DNA of 64,000 bases from Ignavibacteriota bacterium (GTDB taxonomy: Bacteria; Bacteroidota; Ignavibacteria; Ignavibacteriales; Melioribacteraceae). The translations under genes were made by a program, and so were the position numbers. The notes beneath the pieces were generated by a model, which had not been told where the DNA came from, ran no database searches, and saw only the letters and a program-made list of their open reading frames with translations. The stretch's first letter is position 1; each line of letters starts with the position of its first letter. The DNA lies in assembly GCA_016708125.1 (NCBI GenBank), contig JADJGF010000001.1, positions 2,192,001-2,256,000 on the forward strand, given 5' to 3'. Shown here in pieces: positions 1 through 7,941 of this stretch.

Positions 1-2
1 TT

Positions 3-362
3 GCAACGGCCGAATTAAAAAATCAATATACTCATCAAACAGTTAATGAAGCTAAAGTACAATACATAACTTCAAGAGATAATAGAGAACTACTTTTTCA
101 GTTTAATAAAAGAGCATTAGTTCATTTTGCTGTAGATACTGATGAAGTTTACATGACAACCAAAATTGATGGAGATAACACAAGGTATTTACCATTTAAT
201 AAAGGTGCTAATAATGGGGCTGGCAATCCGCCAAATCCCAATGGTTATAAATCATCATATTTATGGGAATATGTTTGGACAAAAGATAGCTGGTTAGATA
301 TTATTAAACGTTTTTTAAATCTGCAGAAAGAAGAAGTTACGATAGATGAAAAGAAGTTTTAA
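3..362 (+). pseudogene. hsdR: HsdR N-terminal part (frame-disrupted, 5' partial)
   Basis: Reading frame 3 is open from the window edge to a TAA at 360-362. It encodes the region linking the N-terminal nuclease domain of type I restriction subunit R to the helicase: RDNRELLFQF, ALVHFAVDTDEVYMTT, LPFNKGANNGAGNP and YLWEYVWTKDSWLDIIKRF are typical HsdR stretches. Homology continues without a gap into the next frame (EKLIFPRFHQLD), so this and the following entry are one gene split by a single-base shift in the run TTTTAAAAAA (355-364). The PD-(D/E)XK nuclease motif and true start lie upstream of the window. HsdM and HsdS are presumably upstream too. The break could be a real inactivating indel, a homopolymer sequencing error or, less likely, +1 recoding at TTT-TAA-A. 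Confidence 0.8.
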
Positions 363-2538
363 AAAAGAAAAACTAATTTTCCCTCGTTTTCATCAGTTAG
401 ATTGTGTTCGTACATTAACAGACGATGCATTAAAAAATGGTTGTGGCAAAAACTATTTAATTCAACATTCTGCTGGTAGCGGTAAAAGTAATTCTATTGC
501 ATGGTTATCTTACCATCTTTCAAATTTACATGATGCAAATAATGAAAGAGTTTTTAATTCTGTTATAGTAGTAACAGATAGAAAAGTTCTTGATCAACAG
601 CTTCAAGATACAATTTACCAATACGAACATGTTGCGGGTGTTGTTCAAAGAATTGATAAAGATTCATCTCAGCTTGCAAGTGCTTTAGAAAGTGGTTCTA
701 ATATTATTATTACAACAATTCAGAAGTTTCCATTTGTACTAGATAAAATTAATGTTTTACCAAGCAGAAAATATGCTCTTATAGTTGATGAAGCACATAG
801 TTCACAAAGCGGTGAAGCATCTAAAAAAATGAAAGAAGTTTTATCAGCGCCATCTTTAGAAAGTGCGGTTAAAGAAGATTCATTAATTTATGGTGACGAT
901 TTGACTTCTGAAGATGAAATTCGTAACTCTATGTTGACTCGTGGACCTCAAAATAACTTGAGTTTTTTTGCGTTTACTGCAACACCAAAAGCAAAAACAT
1001 TAGAAGTATTTGGCCAAAAAGATCCTGTCACTGGCAAACCATTTCCTTTTCACCTTTATTCTATGCGTCAAGCAATTGAAGAAGGTTTTATATTAGATGT
1101 ACTTAAAAATTATACTACATACAAAACTTTTTATCGTTTATCAAAAGAAATTGAAGCCGATCCAGTAATTAACAAGAAAAAGGCAAAAAGAGCTATTGCT
1201 CGTTTTCTATCTTTGCATCCACATAATTTAGCCCAAAAAGCTGAAGTAATAATTGAACATTTCCGCCAAAGAACAATTTGGAAAATTGGCGGGCAAGCAA
1301 AAGCAATGGTTGTTACTCCATCCCGTTTACATGTTGTTAAATATAAACAAGAATTTGATAAGTATATAAAACTAAAAAAATATGATGATGTAAAAGCAAT
1401 AGTTGCATTCTCCGGCACAGTGAAAGATGAATATGACATTTTATACACAGAAGCCGATATGAATAATTTTGGTGAAAAAGAATTACCTGAAAAATTCAAT
1501 ACAACAGATTACAACATTCTGCTTGTCGCAGATAAGTATCAAACTGGTTTCGACCAACCGTTATTGCATACAATGTATATTGATAAAAAACTTCATGGAG
1601 TAAAAGCAGTTCAAACATTATCGAGATTGAATCGTACATATCCTGGAAAGGATGATACTTTTATACTAGACTTTGCAAATTCAACAGAAGAAATTTTGGA
1701 ATCATTTCAACCTTTTTATGAAACTACAACAGTTACTGAAATTTCTGATCCAAATCAATTATATGATATGAAACATAAAATTGATGAATACCAAATCATT
1801 CTTAATTCTGAAGTAAATGCTTTTAGTGAAATATTTTTTAAGAATAAAACAAAACATAATGTTCATGATCAATCAAGGTTAAATTCTTTTATTGATCCGG
1901 CTATTGATAGATTTAAGAACCTTAAAGACGATGAACAAAGGGAAGAATGCAAACATCTTTTAATGTCTTTTATACGACTCTATTCTTTTTTAGCTCAAAT
2001 AATGCCATTCTCTGATATTGATTTAGAAAAATTCTACGCTTATGTTAGACTTCTAATTACTAAACTTCCTCAAAGGGACTTATCTGGTAGATTTAAATTA
2101 CATGATGAGGTCGCTTTAGATTATTATCGTCTTCAAAAAATATCTGAAGGTAATATCATTCTTGAAAAAGATAAAATAGGTGAAGTTAAAGGTCCCGTTG
2201 ATGTTGGAACTAAAGATACTAAAGAAGAATTAGCCCCCCTTTCTGAGATTATTCAAATTCTGAACGACAGATTTGGCACAGACTTTAAGCAAGCGGATAA
2301 ATTATTTTTTGATTCAATAGAAGAAGAATTAGTCACTATTGATTTACTAAAATTACAAGCTCAAAACAATAGTATTGATAATTTTAAGTTTGGGTTCAAT
2401 GATCAATTTGATCAAAAACTTATTGATAGAATGGATCAAAACCAAGATATATTTAATAGGATTGTTGACGACAAAAGATTCGCAGAAGTTGTAAAAAAAT
2501 ATATGTTAGAAAAAGTTTATAAAAGATTAACATCTTAA
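346..2538 (+). CDS. hsdR: Type I restriction enzyme subunit R, helicase and C-terminal part
   Basis: Motor part of the ATP-dependent DNA translocase and endonuclease subunit of a type I restriction-modification complex. Visible helicase motifs are Walker A (HSAGSGKSNS, residues 41-50), Q/Ia region (VIVVTDRKVLDQQL), DEAH box (VDEAH, 147-151), TAT motif III (FTATPK, 210-215), motif V (YQTGFDQPLLHTMY, about 398-411) and motif VI (QTLSRLNR, 423-430). The remaining 290 residues form the C-terminal domain that docks on HsdM/HsdS. The annotated ATG at 346 lies inside the upstream frame and has no proper ribosome site, so it is probably not a native start. The protein lacks the nuclease domain unless the frame is restored. 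The next three genes follow at 18, -8 and 17 bp, suggesting one operon. Family assignment is secure; functionality is doubtful. Confidence 0.88.
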   Translation: MKRSFKKEKLIFPRFHQLDCVRTLTDDALKNGCGKNYLIQHSAGSGKSNSIAWLSYHLSNLHDANNERVFNSVIVVTDRKVLDQQLQDTIYQYEHVAGVVQRIDKDSSQLASALESGSNIIITTIQKFPFVLDKINVLPSRKYALIVDEAHSSQSGEASKKMKEVLSAPSLESAVKEDSLIYGDDLTSEDEIRNSMLTRGPQNNLSFFAFTATPKAKTLEVFGQKDPVTGKPFPFHLYSMRQAIEEGFILDVLKNYTTYKTFYRLSKEIEADPVINKKKAKRAIARFLSLHPHNLAQKAEVIIEHFRQRTIWKIGGQAKAMVVTPSRLHVVKYKQEFDKYIKLKKYDDVKAIVAFSGTVKDEYDILYTEADMNNFGEKELPEKFNTTDYNILLVADKYQTGFDQPLLHTMYIDKKLHGVKAVQTLSRLNRTYPGKDDTFILDFANSTEEILESFQPFYETTTVTEISDPNQLYDMKHKIDEYQIILNSEVNAFSEIFFKNKTKHNVHDQSRLNSFIDPAIDRFKNLKDDEQREECKHLLMSFIRLYSFLAQIMPFSDIDLEKFYAYVRLLITKLPQRDLSGRFKLHDEVALDYYRLQKISEGNIILEKDKIGEVKGPVDVGTKDTKEELAPLSEIIQILNDRFGTDFKQADKLFFDSIEEELVTIDLLKLQAQNNSIDNFKFGFNDQFDQKLIDRMDQNQDIFNRIVDDKRFAEVVKKYMLEKVYKRLTS

Positions 2539-2556
2539 ATTATTTTAGGAGCAAAA

Positions 2557-3177
2557 ATGCCAAGTGAATTAAAAAATGATATTTTGAATTCCTTCCATTC
2601 TCAATTTGCTCAAAATCAAAATCATCATCAAGATTTATTTATAAAATTTGTATCAGCTGTATTAATTGTAACCGCTGGTTATATTATTGTATTTGCGAAT
2701 ACTTCAAGTTATGCCGAATTTGACGAAGTTTTATATTTTAAAGATAGCCATATAATAAAAAGTTATTCACTGTTACATCTTGGTGGTGCATATTATTTAG
2801 CTCAAATAATTTTTGTACTAATGGCTTTTATAGTACTTAACATGGGTTATAATTATAGACAGGATCAAAAAGTTAATTATAATATTCGTATCAAAGCTTT
2901 AGGAAAACCTTTAAATGATATTATTTTCGATGTAAAAGGATTTAAACCAGCCGAGCTGAATTTCTTAGATTTTTTACCTGGTTTTCACAAAATATTTTAT
3001 TTGATTCTACTGACTTTTGAGTTTTTATTTTTTATTTCAATTCTGATTAGGTTTAATAAATTTCTTCATTATAATTCTCGTCTTTTTGTTATAATATTTC
3101 TTGCACCAATATTAGTTTCGTTAATAAGTTATCTATTTTATTTCAATAAATATAATACGCGTATAAAAAATGTCTGA
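2557..3177 (+). CDS. Four-helix membrane protein of the RM operon, unknown function
   Basis: A 206-residue protein I do not recognise. It has four predicted membrane segments at about residues 27-48 (SAVLIVTAGYIIVFA), 82-101 (AQIIFVLMAFIVLNMGY), 145-165 (IFYLILLTFEFLFFISIL) and 176-196 (VIIFLAPILVSLISYLFYF), with a soluble stretch of about 40 residues between helices 2 and 3. There is no signal peptide and no catalytic motif. The start is supported by a good ribosome site (TTAGGAG) eight bases upstream. It begins 18 bp after hsdR and overlaps the next gene by 8 bp, so it is probably co-transcribed and translationally coupled. Placement between a restriction gene and a nuclease-like gene suggests a defence role, but nothing in the sequence proves it. 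Confidence 0.75.
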   Translation: MPSELKNDILNSFHSQFAQNQNHHQDLFIKFVSAVLIVTAGYIIVFANTSSYAEFDEVLYFKDSHIIKSYSLLHLGGAYYLAQIIFVLMAFIVLNMGYNYRQDQKVNYNIRIKALGKPLNDIIFDVKGFKPAELNFLDFLPGFHKIFYLILLTFEFLFFISILIRFNKFLHYNSRLFVIIFLAPILVSLISYLFYFNKYNTRIKNV

Positions 3178-4078
3178 TATTAAACTCTTTCAAATCAAAA
3201 TTAATTCGGTAAAAGAATTAGAAGGTAAATCTGTTCAAGTCGAAAAATCCCTTCAATCGTTAATTGAGAAAAACTTAGAAACATTTCTTGGTGTTAAATT
3301 TTTAGCATCAGAATATTCCACTGGACAAAAACATGCTGGTCGTATAGATACACTTGGAATAGATGAAAATAATTGTCCTGTAATTATTGAATATAAACGT
3401 GCAACAAATGAGAACGTAATTAATCAAGGATTATTCTATTTAGATTGGCTTCTAGATCATAAAGCAGAATTCCAATTACTTGTACAAAAATCACTTGGTT
3501 CAAAAATCTCAGAAGCAATAGAATGGTCTTCAGCACGTACAATCTGTATCGCTGGCGATTACACAAAATATGATAGTTACGCTGTTGATCAGATTAACCG
3601 CAACATTGAACTGTACCGCTATAAAAAATTTAATGATATACTTCTTTTAGAATTAATAAATTCTATCTCTGTAAATTCAAAACCGGAGAAACAAATAAAA
3701 GATAAATATGAACCCAAACGATACAGTACCGTTTCAGAACTGTTGGAAAAATCATCAAAAGAAATAAAAGATTTATTTCATATAGTCAAAGATTATTTGA
3801 TGGCACTTGGAGACGAAATTCAATTCAAAGAATTAATGTATTACTTTGCATTCAAAAGAATAAAAACATTTGCATCAATAGAAATTCATCCTAAATCAAA
3901 TAACATTATTATCTATGTTTATATAGATGCAGCAGCAATAAAATTAGAAAAAGGATTTACAAGAGACGTATCAAAAATCGGTCATTTAGGAGTAGGCAAC
4001 ATAGAAATTAGAATTAACAACATTGATGATTTCGAAAAAGCCAAACCACTAATAATTAAAAGCTATGAGAGAAGTTAA
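3170..4078 (+). CDS. PD-(D/E)XK nuclease-like protein with DUF5655-type C-terminus
   Basis: A 302-residue protein with a PD-(D/E)XK-type nuclease signature in its N-terminal half: GRID with D60, then E74-Y-K76 (VIIEYKRATN), followed by Q86GLFY90, matching the D...ExK...QxxxY pattern of the fold. The C-terminal third (about 195-300) resembles the DUF5655 domain often attached to such nucleases. Proteins of this type occur beside restriction systems, and the family is generally assigned to DNA or RNA cleavage or binding. It overlaps the upstream membrane-protein gene by 8 bp, so translation is probably coupled. Substrate and partners are unknown. An intact active site suggests an enzyme rather than a relic. 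Confidence 0.75.
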   Translation: MSDIKLFQIKINSVKELEGKSVQVEKSLQSLIEKNLETFLGVKFLASEYSTGQKHAGRIDTLGIDENNCPVIIEYKRATNENVINQGLFYLDWLLDHKAEFQLLVQKSLGSKISEAIEWSSARTICIAGDYTKYDSYAVDQINRNIELYRYKKFNDILLLELINSISVNSKPEKQIKDKYEPKRYSTVSELLEKSSKEIKDLFHIVKDYLMALGDEIQFKELMYYFAFKRIKTFASIEIHPKSNNIIIYVYIDAAAIKLEKGFTRDVSKIGHLGVGNIEIRINNIDDFEKAKPLIIKSYERS

Positions 4079-4095
4079 ATTCAATAGGAGTCATT

Positions 4096-4458
4096 ATGCT
4101 GTTTGATATTGATAGCGGTCAAGAAGTAAATTACATACCTCATCAAAATAATTTCAATTTATGGCGTAGTAGATTATCTGAAAAAGAATTTGATTCAATA
4201 ACTGATAAGTTAAACTCACTCATTGATAAAGATGAAATCCACACCTCAAGTTGGATTCCCGGTAATAACTGGTCCAATACTGTTTTTGAACCAATTTACG
4301 CAAAAGCTTGCAATATGGATGAAAATTTATCTGGCTTATGTTTTGGTTTATTCGTGTGGTATGTTTTTCAAGAACGTGATGATGAATGGTATTTTGGTCG
4401 TTTTGAAAAAGACGGTTTTCCAATTAAAGGTATGACATATTTTAGGAAAAAATCCTAA
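4096..4458 (+). CDS. Hypothetical 120-aa protein, last gene of RM-linked operon
   Basis: A small soluble protein rich in aromatic residues in its C-terminal half (CFGLFVWYVFQERDDEWYFGRF). No signal peptide, membrane helix or known motif is visible. The ATG at 4096 has a clear AATAGGAG ribosome site. It lies 17 bp after the nuclease-like gene and is followed by about 170 bp without a gene, so it probably ends the operon starting with hsdR. I do not recognise a function. A regulatory or accessory defence role is possible only by association. Confidence 0.65.
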   Translation: MLFDIDSGQEVNYIPHQNNFNLWRSRLSEKEFDSITDKLNSLIDKDEIHTSSWIPGNNWSNTVFEPIYAKACNMDENLSGLCFGLFVWYVFQERDDEWYFGRFEKDGFPIKGMTYFRKKS

Positions 4459-4547
4459 AAATCTTTTTTATTCTGGTAAATTATTACAAAAATACCTGTA
4501 TTTAACGCTTATCTTAGAAAATTTTCATATTATATTTATTATTTATC

Positions 4548-4627
4548 AAGGTCATAACCATAATTATCCCTTGACAAAATAAGGCTATAACCTTATTTTA
4601 GGTTAGCATTTTTAAGGATATAACCTT
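4548..4627 (+). promoter_or_regulatory. Three operator-like sites spaced 33 bp apart
   Basis: Near-palindromes of the form AAGGNTATAACCTT occur at 4581-4594 and 4614-4627. A degenerate copy (AAGGTCATAACCAT) sits at 4548-4561. Their starts are exactly 33 bp apart (about three helical turns), so all three present the same DNA face. The first lies upstream of the -35 box, the second between -35 and -10, and the third ends on the base before the start codon and covers the ribosome site. This suits autorepression by the XRE protein encoded immediately downstream, which is an inference. Confidence 0.6.
4571..4599 (+). promoter_or_regulatory. Sigma-70-like promoter of the mobile mystery A/B operon
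   Basis: A consensus TTGACA (4571-4576) is followed after exactly 17 bp by TATTTT (4594-4599), about 29 bp before the ATG of the regulator gene. The spacer contains the middle operator-like site (4581-4594), which also touches the -10 box. Repressor binding there would block RNA polymerase. The assignment is by pattern only. Confidence 0.6.
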
Positions 4628-5092
4628 ATGAAAAATTTGAACAAATCCCTTGCTTTAGAGCAATTAGATAAAAAAATGAAAAAATTATCTTCATTAAGTG
4701 ATATTTCCCTTCCTTCAAATGGCTGGGTTAATCTCATTAGAACAACTTTAAATATGTCTCTTAAACAACTTGGCAAAAAACTAAGAATCACTTCCCAAAG
4801 TATTAGAGAAATTGAAGCTCGTGAAGCAGATAAAAAAATTACTTTGGAAAAATTAAACGAAGTTGCAGAAGCACTAAACCTTAAACTTGTTTATGGTTTC
4901 ATTCCTAAAGATGGTTCTCTAGAAAGAATGATTGATAAAAGAGCTTTGGAAATTGCCAAACAAATTGTTCTTAAAACTTCACATACTATGGCTCTTGAAA
5001 ATCAGCAAAATGAGCCTTCACGCATTAAAAAAGCAATTAAAGATCGTGCTCAGCAAATTAAAAACGAAATGCCAAAATACTTATGGGATTAG
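4628..5092 (+). CDS. Mobile mystery protein A-like XRE-family regulator
   Basis: A 154-residue protein matching the mobile mystery protein A family: an N-terminal KSLALEQLDKKMKKL stretch, then a Cro/C1-type helix-turn-helix at about 34-90 (LNMSLKQLGKKLRITSQSIREIE) and a C-terminal helical tail (LERMIDKRALEIAKQIV). Members are encoded immediately before a Fic protein (mystery protein B) on mobile DNA and probably act as antitoxin or autorepressor. The gene overlaps the Fic gene by 10 bp, implying translational coupling. The AAGGATAT sequence before the ATG serves both as ribosome site and as part of the third operator-like repeat. Confidence 0.85.
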   Translation: MKNLNKSLALEQLDKKMKKLSSLSDISLPSNGWVNLIRTTLNMSLKQLGKKLRITSQSIREIEAREADKKITLEKLNEVAEALNLKLVYGFIPKDGSLERMIDKRALEIAKQIVLKTSHTMALENQQNEPSRIKKAIKDRAQQIKNEMPKYLWD

Positions 5093-5679
5093 AACTAAAT
5101 TATATCAGCGGTCAAACTCCGCTTGATGAAGATGAAAAAGAAGGGCTTCTTATTAAAACAATTTCTACTCGTGGTGAACTTGATGAATTTGAACAACTTA
5201 ATATTGAAGAAGCAAAAGTCTGGTTGCTAAAAACTAAACTTAGTATCGCTAGAATTGTTTCGGAAGAATTTATAAAAGAACTACATACTAAAATGTTTGG
5301 TACTGTTTGGAAATGGGCTGGCACATATAGGAATTCAAATAAAAATATCGGTGTAGATAAATTTGAAATTCCTATTCAAGTAAGACATTTAATAGACAAT
5401 ACAAAATATTGGCTTGAGAATAAAACCATCTCAGAAGATGAAATCGCAATTCGTTTCAGTCATAGACTTGTTCAAATACACCTTTTCCCAAATGGTAATG
5501 GTCGTCACTCAAGATTAATCGCAGATGTTCTAATCAATAAAGGATTTGGGAAGGAAGAATTTACTTGGGGAAGCACAAACCTTACTGCTGCTGGTGATAC
5601 AAGAACTCAATATTTAAAAGCTTTAAGAAATGCTGATGAAGGAGACTTCACCGCCTTAATTACCTTTGCCAGATCATAA
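5083..5679 (+). CDS. Mobile mystery protein B-like Fic domain protein
   Basis: A 198-residue Fic-family protein. The Fic core motif is H133-LFPNGNGRHSR144, which keeps the catalytic histidine, the GNGR anion-binding turn and the final arginine. The residue usually D/E after F-x is N137, and P134 is replaced by L. Fic proteins transfer AMP or other nucleotide-derived groups to hydroxyls of target proteins. The upstream helix FGTVWKWAGTYR (72-83) is also typical of the fold. I see no clear S/T-xxx-E-G/N inhibitory motif, so control may come from the preceding XRE partner. It begins inside the 3' end of that gene. It is probably a toxin-antitoxin-like pair; the target is unknown. Confidence 0.85.
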   Translation: MGLELNYISGQTPLDEDEKEGLLIKTISTRGELDEFEQLNIEEAKVWLLKTKLSIARIVSEEFIKELHTKMFGTVWKWAGTYRNSNKNIGVDKFEIPIQVRHLIDNTKYWLENKTISEDEIAIRFSHRLVQIHLFPNGNGRHSRLIADVLINKGFGKEEFTWGSTNLTAAGDTRTQYLKALRNADEGDFTALITFARS

Positions 5680-6277
5680 ACTTTTTTGAACATTTCATAA
5701 CATCACACAAGTAAAAAATCACAAAAGAATTACATTATTCATTCTAAGATTTACATTTGTGGAATCACTTCACCCTGATATTGTCAGCCAGTTTTACATA
5801 ATGAACATTATTTAACTAACTTTGGTCAGTCCCAACTTTTCAAACTCAATTACAATCATAGCCAAATAATGTGGCATTATGTAAACTCGGCACTTGCCCG
5901 CTTGCAATTTATTTTCACCTTTCACTTTTGCCTTTTCACAACATACAATTTCAGCGGTCAACAAAATCGCTAATCCATCGCTTCATTTCAGCGGGTTAAA
6001 AAGCATCTGCCCGCTTCCATTTCGCTTATATGTATTTATGGGCTTCGGGTCGTGCTTAATTATTAAAAATTAGTTTTTGGCACTCCACTCATTCCGCAAA
6101 AGTATTTTTATTTTTTTGTGTCTCAAATCTTGGTTCTCAAATCTTTCGTCTATTGTTCAAAATACATTTGCTCCATTTCGTCTGCCTCGCCCTTTTTAGT
6201 TAATTTTGATTTTTAAATTTGACACTATTATATATTAGTCTTATATTTGTTAGTATAATAATATAAGGTAAAGTAAA
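5680..6277 (+). other. Gene-free stretch with inverted repeats inside the island
   Basis: I find no convincing coding region on either strand across about 600 bp. It contains a large imperfect inverted repeat (separate entry), two copies of the GC-rich word TGCCCGCTT (5895-5903 and 6008-6016) and a short GCGGG...CCCGC pair (5991-6014). Base composition is less AT-biased than the flanking genes, and the pattern recalls recombination-cassette spacer DNA. The last 40 bp before 6278 are AT-rich and probably hold the promoter of the next gene. Confidence 0.5.
5787..5891. repeat. Imperfect long inverted repeat with palindromic arms
   Basis: The arm at 5787-5813 (GCCAGTTTTACATAATG...) is the reverse complement, with few differences, of the arm at 5864-5891 (...CATTATGTAAACTCGGC). 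About 50 bp separate them. Each arm also contains its own near-palindrome (ACATAATG-NN-CATTATTT). Strand separation would give a long bulged hairpin, similar in general shape to single-strand recombination sites, but the family is not identified. Confidence 0.6.
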
Positions 6278-6601
6278 ATGATAAATTATTCACCACATCA
6301 ATTTTCTGACTTATTCAATACACCTTTTGGTAAAGATTTATGGGGTTTCCTAAATGAGCATGATAATATTATTAGAATGATAACCGCTTCTGATTTACAG
6401 CGTCCAGCTGTTGAACCATTATCAGAGGTGCTTTTAAGTAGATTTGGTAAAAAAATAAAAGATGATAGAACCAAACAAATGATAGGTCATATGGTTCGTC
6501 AAATAATGGAAGCCTATCATTATTATTATGTGTCAAATAATATAAAAATTAGATTTGGTTCTGTTTTTAATAGAGCATCAAAATATTCTCGTAATAAATA
6601 A
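6278..6601 (+). CDS. Hypothetical 107-aa protein
   Basis: A small, probably soluble helical protein with a hydrophilic, basic C-terminus (FNRASKYSRNK). It contains DRTKQMIGHMVRQIMEAYHYYYV. No signal peptide or known domain is recognised. A modest AAGGTAAAG ribosome site precedes the ATG. It stands alone between gene-free stretches of the island, flanked by repeat-like DNA, which fits a cassette or mobile origin. A nucleic-acid-binding role is possible from charge alone, but unproven. Confidence 0.55.
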   Translation: MINYSPHQFSDLFNTPFGKDLWGFLNEHDNIIRMITASDLQRPAVEPLSEVLLSRFGKKIKDDRTKQMIGHMVRQIMEAYHYYYVSNNIKIRFGSVFNRASKYSRNK

Positions 6602-6633
6602 TAAGCAGTAAGGTTCAATTTTTGTCGCATAAC

Positions 6634-6708
6634 TGGACACTTTGGACACAATTTTTCCATCAATTCAATTACTAATTAAAATTGCTAAAATTTCCGTCCT
6701 TTCCGTCC
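6634..6708. repeat. Inverted pair of 9-bp tandem repeats
   Basis: TGGACACTT-TGGACACAA (6634-6651) is a 9-bp direct repeat. TTTCCGTCC-TTTCCGTCC (6691-6708) is a perfect 9-bp tandem duplication. Together they form GGAC-N5-GGAC facing GTCC-N5-GTCC. The arrangement could be protein-binding sites such as recombinase arm sites or an operator. No gene overlaps it. Confidence 0.45.
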
Positions 6709-6877
6709 AATAAATATGATCCAATTGATCAAAATTCTTAACATAATTATGTATAATAAATATTATCTCTGTAAAATTCATTGAAAGTCAAATAAAGGAA
6801 ATACAAACTATAATATAGATTGTTGTAAAATTTATATTCAGTACTTAAATTATTAATAAATAGTTTAGACTTTATAA

Positions 6878-7135
6878 ATGAACAATACATTAGATATAAA
6901 CTCAATTGTTGCCACAAATTATTTTCAACATTTGCGCTCATTAAAATTAATTGATGAAACGGAATTACGAAATCTTAAAATCAGAAATGAATACAAAGAA
7001 TTAAGAGAAAAATTTTCATCGTCTAATTCTTTTGAAATATTAATGTCTAAATATTCACTTTCTGATTCTACACTTAATACAATATTATTCCGTAAAAGAA
7101 ATTCAAAGTTAAAAATTCCATTAGTATATTCTTAG
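6878..7135 (+). CDS. Hypothetical 85-aa protein
   Basis: A short charged protein with two helical segments. The C-terminal part, SFEILMSKYSLSDSTLNTILFRKR, resembles a simple helix-turn-helix in hydrophobic spacing, followed by a basic tail. There is no strong ribosome site before the ATG, which lowers confidence. It lies in the island, about 110 bp before a DUF6266-like gene. I do not recognise a family; small DNA-binding protein is the best guess from composition. Confidence 0.45.
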   Translation: MNNTLDINSIVATNYFQHLRSLKLIDETELRNLKIRNEYKELREKFSSSNSFEILMSKYSLSDSTLNTILFRKRNSKLKIPLVYS

Positions 7136-7245
7136 CCTATAACAAGCCCATAATAAGCCTCACTTTCAAAACATTACAGTGTGTTATAATATTTTAATTT
7201 ATAGTATTGCACCATATTTTTAACAAATCAAAAAGAGGTAAAAAA

Positions 7246-7929
7246 ATGGCTATTGTAAATGGAAATGTATTAGGTAACTTGCGCGGTAAACTTGGTAATC
7301 TTTCTGCAAGAACTGTAGAAGGGAAAACCATTTTAGCAGCACGACCTTCAAGTTTCAATGTCAACTATGATCCATCGGTAGTTGAAGTTCGTCAAAAATT
7401 TGTTGTAACTGCAAATCTTGCTAAAAACATATTTGCAAATCCTACTCTAAGTGAAATCTGGAAGAACTTAAAAGAAAATGGTATTTCAGTATTTAATACT
7501 ATTTTCAAAAAGAACTTTCAATATTCGGCTGTTGATAAACCTACTCTTAATAATATCATTACACCAGATGGTTTTAATCCTCCGGTTACATCTGCGTTGG
7601 TTAATGCTTCTCGTTTAACTGTAGAGTTAAACGCTCTTGATTCTGCAGCCCTTATTTCTACTGCGGAAAAATCCATTACATTGGTATCGTTGGTAGTTTA
7701 TCATAATCCAATATCTCCAGATGATGAAGCATACAAAATTATTAAACTAAGTAAAGATGAATTAAATTTTGATTATTCTTCAGCTTATTCTGTTACAGTT
7801 GATTTAGATGTAATTCAGCAAGCAGTTGCAGCTAAATATCAAAATAAAATAATTTATGTGGCACTTGCTTCTAAGGATGTAACTGGAAAGATTATTCAAT
7901 ATTCAGCAACATATTCCCATAACGGTTAA
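7246..7929 (+). CDS. DUF6266-like protein, function unknown
   Basis: A 227-residue protein beginning MAIVNGNVLGNLRGKLGN, followed by ARTVEGKTILAARPSSF and EVRQKFVVTANLAK. This opening resembles Bacteroidota DUF6266 proteins (GKLGNVVGR..., then a run on ...RTKF). The C-terminal half is beta-rich and looks like an immunoglobulin-like fold. No signal peptide is seen. I prefer the ATG at 7246 because AGAGGTAAAAAA sits directly before it; the upstream TTG at 7207 would add 13 non-conserved residues. These proteins are common in phage-like and accessory regions, but no biochemical role is known to me. Confidence 0.65.
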   Translation: MAIVNGNVLGNLRGKLGNLSARTVEGKTILAARPSSFNVNYDPSVVEVRQKFVVTANLAKNIFANPTLSEIWKNLKENGISVFNTIFKKNFQYSAVDKPTLNNIITPDGFNPPVTSALVNASRLTVELNALDSAALISTAEKSITLVSLVVYHNPISPDDEAYKIIKLSKDELNFDYSSAYSVTVDLDVIQQAVAAKYQNKIIYVALASKDVTGKIIQYSATYSHNG

Positions 7930-7941
7930 TTTGTTAAACTA

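Noticed and set aside
1131..1499. 122-aa reverse ORF
   Set aside because: Antisense to the HsdR helicase domain, with no ribosome site or recognisable domain.
7207..7245. Upstream TTG start for the DUF6266-like gene
   Set aside because: The ribosome site and conserved N-terminus fit ATG 7246.
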